From the NCBI GenBank assembly GCA_050700255.1, contig JBOHGX010000444.1, positions 1 through 40,271 of the forward strand: DNA of 40,271 nucleotides, given 5' to 3'. Positions within the stretch are counted from its first letter, which is position 1. Every line of letters begins with the position of its first letter. Origin of the DNA: GCA-003244245 sp050700255 (GTDB lineage Bacteria; Actinomycetota; Actinomycetes; Mycobacteriales; Pseudonocardiaceae). Below are positions 35,250-40,271 of this stretch, piece by piece. The notes beneath the pieces were generated by a model. That model saw nothing but the letters and a program-made list of their open reading frames with translations, was not told the DNA's origin and made no database searches. A program made the position numbers and the translations under genes.

Positions 35250-36116
35250 CTAGCCGCGAGCGTCTCGACGCAACTCGACTGCGATGCGCTGGATCAGAGC
35301 CACCGCGTCAGCACTTATGGCCGCAGCGTCGCGCAGGCGTCCGAACACCTCCCGGTACAGCGCAACGTCGCGTGGCTCTGTGATGGTCGCGTAACCGTGG
35401 ACCATCTCCACTGTGACGAATGGATCTCCCTCACCTCGGTCGTCGTAGATCACAAAACCATGGAATGGCAGCGCAGCGGGCGAGCCGCCGTCGGGCAGGA
35501 CTCCGACCGATATGTTGTCCAGGGTGGACAACGAGACGATCCGGTCGAGCTGCGCGGCGTGGCCTGCCGGCGTCCCGAGCGTCAGGCGCAGCGCCGTCTC
35601 GGTGATGAGAAACTCGAAATGGCGTATCGGATCGTGCAGTGCCTCCTGTCGGCGCAGCCGTCCCTCCACTCCAGCCGCGACATCCAGCTGGCCGGTGGCG
35701 TCGGTCAGCGCCAGCGTCCGGCGGGCGTAGGCGGCGGTCTGCAACAGACCCGGCACTACAGTCGGTGAGTATGCGCGCAGCCTGGCTGCGGTCGCTTCGT
35801 TGGCCCGCACGGCATCCTGCAGGTGCGGTGATCGGGAGGCCAGCTCCCGCCATGTCTCGACCTGTGTGTGTGCCGCCTCGGTCAGCGTCGTAATGCGCTC
35901 AACCACGTCGGCAGTGGCACCGCACGCGTTCACCCAGGCGATGACGTTCGACAGGGTGGGCAGCTTCAGGGCGCGCTCGATGCGGGACACGGTTGCTTGG
36001 CTGATCCCAGCGTGGGCGGCGATCTGTCGCTGGTCGAGTCCAGCGAGGCTGCGCAGTCGGGCTAGTTCACCAGCCAGCTGCTGCTGTGCCAGCGACGGGC
36101 CGCCTCCAACGCTCAC
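35250..36116 (-). CDS. XRE regulator with DUF5753 domain (cassette 1)
   Basis: A 288-residue protein: N-terminal XRE helix-turn-helix (LAGLDQRQIAAHAGISQATV, residues 28-47, then SRIERALKLPTLSNVIAWV) and a C-terminal DUF5753 domain (YSPTVVPGLLQTAAYARRTL and VLPDGGSPAALPFHGFVIYD). Such proteins are very numerous in actinomycetes and usually pair with a DUF397 or DUF6879 partner. It starts at GTG 36116, four bases after the DUF6879 gene, and ends 41 bp from the methyltransferase tail, pointing at it. It probably controls its own cassette. Confidence 0.88.
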   Translation of the reverse strand: MSVGGGPSLAQQQLAGELARLRSLAGLDQRQIAAHAGISQATVSRIERALKLPTLSNVIAWVNACGATADVVERITTLTEAAHTQVETWRELASRSPHLQDAVRANEATAARLRAYSPTVVPGLLQTAAYARRTLALTDATGQLDVAAGVEGRLRRQEALHDPIRHFEFLITETALRLTLGTPAGHAAQLDRIVSLSTLDNISVGVLPDGGSPAALPFHGFVIYDDRGEGDPFVTVEMVHGYATITEPRDVALYREVFGRLRDAAAISADAVALIQRIAVELRRDARG

Positions 36117-36120
36117 GAGG

Positions 36121-36660
36121 TCATCTTGCTCGGTGAATGGCCAGATACTCCGCGAGGCTCATCGAGTGCGCCAAGGCGATCTCTCGCTGCCGCTCCAGCT
36201 CCGCTACGCCAGCTGAGTCGTCCACGGCATCGATGTCGAGGAGGTGACCGGCATCGTCGAAGTGCAGCAGCACCCCGAATGCCTGCTCGGTGCCGGCGTC
36301 GAACACCCAGGAGTCCGGCCCGAGCGCCGTGAGCTCGGGGTGTTCGCCGCGGTCGGCTAAGCGGATCTCCTCGCCAACCGCCTGGGACTCCAGGTAGCCG
36401 ACGAGCTGGTAGCGCAGGTACTCCGAGATCGGGTGCTCGATGATGTGCACCCGGCCCCAGCGCCTGCCCGCCGCTGTGGTGACGGCGACGCGGCGCAGCC
36501 ACGGGCTGGTCCGCACGCTGCGCTCCGGGCGGGGTAAGCCCTCGCGGAAGGCGCGCAGGCGTTTGTCCTCCTCCTCAATCGCGTAGTCCTGATGCGTCTC
36601 CAGGTGAAACGCCGAGACCTCGAATCGGTCGAAGAGCGCATCGAACTCATCAAGCGTCAT
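36121..36660 (-). CDS. DUF6879 protein (cassette 1)
   Basis: A 179-residue protein from ATG 36660. FDALFDRFEVSAFHLETHQD, RWGRVHIIEHPISEYLRYQL and DSWVFDAGTEQAFGVLLHFD are the DUF6879 landmarks, and it ends AHSMSLAEYLAIHRAR. The family is effector-like, of unknown activity, encoded beside XRE-DUF5753 regulators. Here it directly precedes its regulator with a four-base gap. An in-frame extension to 36852 lies in the 114-bp repeat and is not coding. Confidence 0.8.
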   Translation of the reverse strand: MTLDEFDALFDRFEVSAFHLETHQDYAIEEEDKRLRAFREGLPRPERSVRTSPWLRRVAVTTAAGRRWGRVHIIEHPISEYLRYQLVGYLESQAVGEEIRLADRGEHPELTALGPDSWVFDAGTEQAFGVLLHFDDAGHLLDIDAVDDSAGVAELERQREIALAHSMSLAEYLAIHRAR

Positions 36661-36772
36661 TGGGTCCTCCGGGGTTCGACGAGCGAAGATAGGTGGCCCC
36701 TCGCGGAGGTCGGGGTGGCGCTCCCGGCTAGCGAGGCAGCTCGGAGAGCAGGTGAGCCGAGTCCCGTGGCGT

Positions 36773-36886
36773 AAGCGGACATCGTCGCTGATCGTTCCAG
36801 GCAATGGGCTAGTGGAACGTCGGGTGAATGGCAGCGCGCTCACCGTCCTCAACGAGGTGTTGACCTGGAAGGCCGCATCGTGAACG
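36773..36886 (+). repeat. 114-bp direct repeat, copy 1
   Basis: About 110 of 114 bases match 39235-39348 by eye. Here the reading SSLIVPGNGLVERRVNGSAL has no complete gene around it, so this is the broken copy. It lies in the promoter gap between the two divergent DUF6879 cassettes. Confidence 0.9.
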
Positions 36887-36905
36887 CGAGCAAGGGTCGG
36901 GGCCG

Positions 36906-36928
36906 GACACCTGGCCTGCTCAGCATGG
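36906..36928 (+). repeat. 23-bp repeat of the MNT gene, copy 1
   Basis: All 23 bases are identical to 39633-39655, inside the MNT gene. Together with the 114-bp repeat it shows that this spot once carried a second copy of the segment now at 39.2-39.7 kb, with the middle removed. Confidence 0.8.
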
Positions 36929-37032
36929 CCGCCTCTTCGAGCTGGGACTATACATTACTGTCTCGTTGACTACATCGGCATGTCGGGAGGACACTCGTTG
37001 CCAAGACGCTGCCGCTCGGAGGGGAACCGATC

Positions 37033-37227
37033 ATGAGGATCAAGCTGACGTGGGTGAGCGAGGTCTGCGGGAACGGCAAGACCTGCCCGAGAGTCAGTAG
37101 CGTCACGCCGCAGGGAACACGGATCATCGTGGGAATCACCGATCCGGCGTTACTGGCCGAAGTCGGGGACGTGGCCGACGACGAATACGCGGTTGAGATC
37201 TCGGATTCGCTGCGGTCCCAGTTGTGA
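37033..37227 (+). CDS. small protein of the second DUF6879/XRE cassette
   Basis: A 64-residue acidic protein (MRIKLTWVSEVCGNGKTCPR, with a CGNGKTC Cys pair, then VTPQGTRIIVGITDPALLAE). Its TGA overlaps the DUF6879 start by four bases. Similar short genes often lead DUF6879/XRE operons in Pseudonocardiales; the function is unknown. The RBS ggagggg lies 12 bp upstream. Confidence 0.75.
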   Translation: MRIKLTWVSEVCGNGKTCPRVSSVTPQGTRIIVGITDPALLAEVGDVADDEYAVEISDSLRSQL

Positions 37228-37796
37228 CTGTGCTGCTCGACGAGGCTGACCTCGATGACTACACCGACTGCTTCGATTCCGAGGCGTTCCGGCAGGAGGT
37301 TCGCGACCAGTACGAAGTGCCCAGCGACGGCGGTGACTTCGCTCGCTACCTGGCGGGTGAGGCACACCCCCACCCGGCCGTCGTGGGGCCGTGGCGGGAA
37401 TGGCTGCGCGACCAGTGCCGAGGTGGTCGGGCTGTACGTCGGGTCCGCGTGCTGTACGGGCCACCAAGCAGGTACGTGTCTTACGAATGCGAGTGGGCTT
37501 ACCCCCACAGCGTCGATGCGGGCGAGGACATTCGGGTGCTGGACCTCGTCGAGCAGGACTCGCCAGCGGGGCTGATCGGGGAGGAATTCTGGCTACTGGA
37601 CCGCTCTCGAGCCGTGGTGATGTGCTACGACCACACCGGCCGGTTCCGGCACGGACAGACCGCGGAGGGCCCCGACGCCGGCCGCTGGGTTGTGTGCCGG
37701 GACGCGGTGTGGGCCGCTGCGGAGCCGTTCACGCAGTGGTGGGATCGGCATCCCGAGTACCACCGGGCAGCATGGCTGAAAACGGCAAGTGCCTAA
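37224..37796 (+). CDS. DUF6879 protein (cassette 2)
   Basis: A 190-residue protein starting at GTG 37224. Landmarks: DDYTDCFDSEAFRQEVRDQY, AVRRVRVLYGPPSRYVSYEC, then EEFWLLDRSRAVVMCYDHTG and QWWDRHPEYHRAAWL. It is a clearer DUF6879 member than the copy in cassette 1. It overlaps the small gene before it and the XRE gene after it, so all three are one translational unit. Confidence 0.85.
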   Translation: MTVLLDEADLDDYTDCFDSEAFRQEVRDQYEVPSDGGDFARYLAGEAHPHPAVVGPWREWLRDQCRGGRAVRRVRVLYGPPSRYVSYECEWAYPHSVDAGEDIRVLDLVEQDSPAGLIGEEFWLLDRSRAVVMCYDHTGRFRHGQTAEGPDAGRWVVCRDAVWAAAEPFTQWWDRHPEYHRAAWLKTASA

Positions 37797-38634
37797 CCGA
37801 CCGGGACGTCAGGATGAGTTGTCGCAGGCGCTGCGGAAGTTGCGGAAGGCCGCCGGGCTTTCCGGCGTAGCAGCTGGCCAGCGCATCGGCCATACCCAAG
37901 CGAGCATCAGCCGGTTCGAGAATGGCCGGTTCGTTCCCACTCCAGAGACTGTCGACGCGCTGTGTCGCGTGTACGGGTCCACGACGGCCGAGCGGCAACG
38001 GCTTGTGCGGATATCGCGTGACTTGCGGGAGGACGTCAGGCCAGCGGCCAGGGTGGTCATCCAGCGGGGGGCGTCGCGGATGCAGGGCCGTATCAGCCGG
38101 ATCGAGCGGACCTCCGTCACTGTGCGGCACTTCCACCCCGCTGTGGTGTCCGGGCTGTTGCAACTTCCCGACTACGCCCGCGTGATCTTCTCGGCTGGCG
38201 GCGACCTGTCAGCTGACGAGGTAAGAATGGCGGTGGACCGGCGCATGGCGCGGCAAGCGCTACTCACCGAGCCAGGCCGGTCGTTCACCTTCCTGCTCGC
38301 CGAGGGGCCACTGCGGTGGCAGATCGGCTCGCCGCAATTCATGGCAGCCCAACTCGACCACATCGCCCGCATCGCCGATCAGCCCAATGTTCGTGTCGGG
38401 GTCATCCCGTGGACCACCGCCGTAGACGTAGCTCCGATTGCCGGGTTTGACCTGTACGACGAGCGGGCCGTCATCGTCGGCACTGACGCAGGGACCACTT
38501 TTCTCACTGACCCGCCTGACGTGGCGTCCTACGTGCGTCTGTTCGCCGACCTTGCAGCCTTGGCGAGCTACGACGATGCAGCGCTGACTGTGCTGCGGGG
38601 GATCGCGGCTGACTACCGCAGCCTGCCCTCGTAA
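37789..38634 (+). CDS. XRE regulator with DUF5753 domain (cassette 2)
   Basis: A 281-residue protein from GTG 37789, overlapping the DUF6879 stop by eight bases. The helix-turn-helix is ALRKLRKAAGLSGVAAGQRI followed by GHTQASISRFENGRFVPTPE; the DUF5753 domain has FHPAVVSGLLQLPDYARVIF and VIPWTTAVDVAPIAGFDLYD. Same family as 35250-36116 but clearly diverged, so the two cassettes are not a recent duplication of each other. Confidence 0.9.
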   Translation: MPNRPGRQDELSQALRKLRKAAGLSGVAAGQRIGHTQASISRFENGRFVPTPETVDALCRVYGSTTAERQRLVRISRDLREDVRPAARVVIQRGASRMQGRISRIERTSVTVRHFHPAVVSGLLQLPDYARVIFSAGGDLSADEVRMAVDRRMARQALLTEPGRSFTFLLAEGPLRWQIGSPQFMAAQLDHIARIADQPNVRVGVIPWTTAVDVAPIAGFDLYDERAVIVGTDAGTTFLTDPPDVASYVRLFADLAALASYDDAALTVLRGIAADYRSLPS

Positions 38635-38666
38635 GTCCCTCCTGAGACTTAGCCATAGTCCGACCC

Positions 38667-38697
38667 TTGACTAAACATTCACCGCGTCTTGTATAGT
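38667..38697 (+). promoter_or_regulatory. sigma-70-like promoter
   Basis: TTGACT (38667-38672) and TATAGT (38692-38697) are separated by 19 bp, in a 210-bp gap after the XRE gene. It could drive the small ORF at 38846. Confidence 0.5.
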
Positions 38698-38845
38698 TGG
38701 GGTGTCCTGGCCAGCCGCAGTGATTCCGACGCCGCCGAGCGACGGCCGGCCGGTGTCAAACGTACGAGCGAGCAGCTCCTGATGGGAGACCCGTCATGGC
38801 CACAACAGCCCGAACGACCGATGCATGCCAGCTTCGGAGGTCGGG

Positions 38846-39079
38846 GTGACCAGTGCGGAAATGCACGACCATGCCGGCCACCCGAGCGGCGACCGTCGCA
38901 GGGCGATACCCGCAACGTGTGAGCTGCACCGGGGTTCGGTGGGCTACACCAACCTCATGGTGGGTAAGCGCGATGGGGCGATCGTGCTCGATCCTCACGT
39001 CACGGGCTGCTGCGTGATCTCGCTCGACGAGAACGGAGCCACCACCCTCCGCGACACGCTGACGGAATGGCTGGGATGA
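38846..39079 (+). CDS. small conserved-looking protein near XRE cassette
   Basis: A 77-residue ORF from GTG 38846, with GGAGG seven bases before it. The second half, GSVGYTNLMVGKRDGAIVLD, HVTGCCVISLDENGATTLRD and TLTEWLG, resembles small orphan proteins often found next to XRE-DUF5753 genes in Pseudonocardiales. No function is known. Confidence 0.65.
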   Translation: MTSAEMHDHAGHPSGDRRRAIPATCELHRGSVGYTNLMVGKRDGAIVLDPHVTGCCVISLDENGATTLRDTLTEWLG

Positions 39080-39156
39080 GCGACGGCTGAGGCCGGCCGT
39101 GGCCGCTGCGCGGCTTCCAGTTCCAGCGAGCCGCACCGGGCGAGGATGGCCCGCTG

Positions 39157-39345
39157 GTGGGAAACCGAGTGAGCGGGAAGTGGGCGGACCTCATCCACAT
39201 CGAGGGATTCAGTCGCGACTGTTTCGCTTGGCGCAAGCGGACCTCGTCGCTGATCGTTCCAGGCAATGGGCTAGTGGAACGTCGGGTGAATGGCAGCGCG
39301 CTCACTGTCCTCAACGAGGTGCTGACCTGGAAGGCCGAATCGTGA
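39157..39345 (+). CDS. hypothetical 62-residue protein carrying the 114-bp repeat
   Basis: GTG 39157 opens KWADLIHIEGFSRDCFAWRK followed by RTSSLIVPGNGLVERRVNGS and ALTVLNEVLTWKAES with stop at 39343. The repeat at 36773-36886 preserves this reading frame for its last 36 codons, which argues that it is a real protein. No family is recognised. It may be truncated at the front. Confidence 0.45.
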   Translation: MGNRVSGKWADLIHIEGFSRDCFAWRKRTSSLIVPGNGLVERRVNGSALTVLNEVLTWKAES

Positions 39346-39348
39346 ACG
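39235..39348 (+). repeat. 114-bp direct repeat, copy 2
   Basis: Pairs with 36773-36886 and encodes the end of the 62-residue ORF. The two copies bracket the second DUF6879/XRE cassette, 2.35 kb, in direct orientation. Confidence 0.9.
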
Positions 39349-39469
39349 TGAGCCAAGGTCCGAAACTGACTCTTGGCGGTTCGCAGGCACGTCTCCAGAC
39401 CACGATGGTGATCACGCCCGCGGAGATGAGCATCTGGTGGTCATCGATCTCGCGGAGGCCGGGGGCATA

Positions 39470-39753
39470 ATGGGCGTCATGGCACCGGCGAACCTTGAGA
39501 ACGCAGGAGATTTCCTGCACGACTTCACGATGCGCCATGGAATCCGACGTCTGGCGTTGTTCGGCTCGGTGCTCCGTGGAGAAGACACTCCAGATAGTGA
39601 CATCGACCTGCTCGTGGAGTTCGTGGAGGGCCGACACCTGGCCTGCTCAGCATGGCAGAGCTGGAACTGGAGCTCGGCGCTGTCCTCGGGCGGGAGGTAG
39701 AGCTTCGGACCTACGACGTCCGGTCGCGGGGGCGTGTGCTGTATGCCGTCTGA
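39470..39753 (+). pseudogene. MNT-type nucleotidyltransferase antitoxin, one base missing
   Basis: From ATG 39470: GIRRLALFGSVLRGEDTPDS and DIDLLVEFVEGR carry the GSxxRG and D-x-D motifs of minimal nucleotidyltransferases (MntA). At about 39631 one base is missing; the remainder, LLSMAELELELGAVLGREVE and RTYDVRSRGRVLYAV, lies in another frame to the TGA at 39751. MNT proteins neutralise HEPN toxins by AMPylation. The HEPN gene start overlaps this stop. Confidence 0.75.
39633..39655 (+). repeat. 23-bp repeat of the MNT gene, copy 2
   Basis: Identical to 36906-36928. It lies just after the MNT frameshift. Confidence 0.8.
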
Positions 39754-39800
39754 CGACGAGGTCCGGGTTCGCCATCTGGTGGAAGCGGCAAGCAAGCAAT
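39743..39800 (+). pseudogene. HepT-like HEPN toxin, N-terminal stub
   Basis: ATG 39743 overlaps the MNT stop and gives PSDDEVRVRHLVEAASK, the usual HepT start. Beyond about 39800 the reading no longer resembles a HEPN protein and the RX4-6H motif is not found. The toxin is therefore truncated. Confidence 0.5.
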
Positions 39801-40200
39801 TCTGCCGGACGATCTCACCGCTGACGGCTCAGTTCCGGAGGCCCGCGATCGGCGCCGCATCGACGAGCCGTAGCCCGGGCGGCGCAGCGGCAACAGACGA
39901 TCGTCGAGGTGGCCGCTTGACCCATCAGCTCCTCCAGCCTCCACGGGGAGGTATGTGGTTCCATTGGGGACGTGCCAGAGACGGCAACTTTGAGCGAGAA
40001 GTTGCCATCAGCGGCACGTCCGCACGCTGTGACAGCTCTTCCCCAGAGCTCACGGACAGTGACACAGGGTTAGGTCGCGGCGGAGGCACTGGCGGTCGTG
40101 TCGCAGGGTGGGGCACCGGTCGGCCTGCTCGCCGATGCTCGCTTAGGGCTCGCAGGTCAATTACGTCTGTTTGAGTGTGTTTGATCTCTAGTGTTGTGCT
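39801..40200. other. 400-bp region without a supported gene
   Basis: Open frames run through, but none resembles a protein. The right end, gtttgagtgtgtttgatctc, is AT-richer and probably holds the promoter of the gene at 40201. Confidence 0.4.
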
Positions 40201-40271
40201 ATGGCAGAGCTTGCGGGGTTCGAGGCGGCGTTCGCGGCTGGGTTCACGGAGGCAGTGGCCGAGGTGGTTGC
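40201..40271 (+). CDS. start of a gene cut by the window edge
   Basis: ATG 40201 opens MAELAGFEAAFAAGFTEAVA and stays open to the last base. The 23 visible codons are too few to identify the family. Alanine- and glutamate-rich starts like this occur in several actinomycete proteins, including transposases. Confidence 0.35.
   Translation, partial: MAELAGFEAAFAAGFTEAVAEVV

Noticed and set aside
1..40271. CRISPR array
   Set aside because: No regularly spaced short repeats were seen; the repeats found are gene-linked pairs, not arrays.

Overview
The window reads as a high-GC actinomycete chromosome, most likely Pseudonocardiales. Supporting this are a mycothiol ligase (MshC-like) gene, an F420-type luciferase-like oxidoreductase, a remnant of an actinomycete integrative and conjugative element (AICE), paired DUF6879/XRE-DUF5753 genes, the actinobacterial order prfB-ftsE-ftsX-smpB-ssrA, and a tmRNA tag reading ADSSQREFALAA. 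The genus cannot be fixed from sequence alone.

Layout. 1-3.4 kb: an initiator tRNA-fMet gene followed by a decayed AICE (int pseudogene, intact xis, frameshifted repSA-type replication gene, one small coupled gene); transfer genes and a second attachment site are not seen. 3.4-7.0 kb: a leftward operon of VOC protein, DGPF/YCII protein, ECF42-type sigma factor and DHA2 efflux pump. The last three genes each lack exactly one base. 7.3-8.8 kb: a 3'-half tRNA-Tyr scar, a two-gene DUF1508/small-protein unit and a degenerate tRNA-like sequence. 8.8-12.6 kb: an intact MacB-type ABC exporter operon. 12.7-21.9 kb: conserved, undamaged genes: SixA-like phosphatase, MshC-like ligase, DUF309 protein, rhodanese, LLM oxidoreductase, PadR regulator, RF2, FtsE, FtsX, SmpB, a DMT exporter and tmRNA.

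21.9-27.1 kb, just after tmRNA, is a graveyard: remnants of a DUF6247/RelE-like toxin-antitoxin pair, a methyltransferase tail, a DUF2399 (Wadjet JetD-type) gene and a GH3 gene. Among them stand an intact Uma2 gene, a TetR/SDR pair, and a scrambled second TetR copy.

27.2-35.2 kb is the main accessory system: a DISARM DrmD-like SNF2 helicase and a large NPPF adenine methyltransferase (DrmMI/PglX-like). Both are preceded by the same leader of about 95 bp carrying RBS and start codon. DrmA, DrmB and DrmC are absent. An antisense DUF6247 gene sits between the two. The helicase has an amber codon at position 20, the methyltransferase lacks one base near its C-terminus, and its specificity region is visibly AT-richer than its flanks.

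35.2-40.3 kb: two divergent DUF6879 + XRE/DUF5753 cassettes. The second is bracketed by a 114-bp direct repeat, followed by a broken MNT/HEPN toxin-antitoxin pair and the first codons of a gene running off the edge.

A general point is that the core genes between 8.8 and 21.9 kb show no frame lesions, while the accessory regions carry many single-base ones. This favours real decay over poor sequence, but raw reads should be checked.
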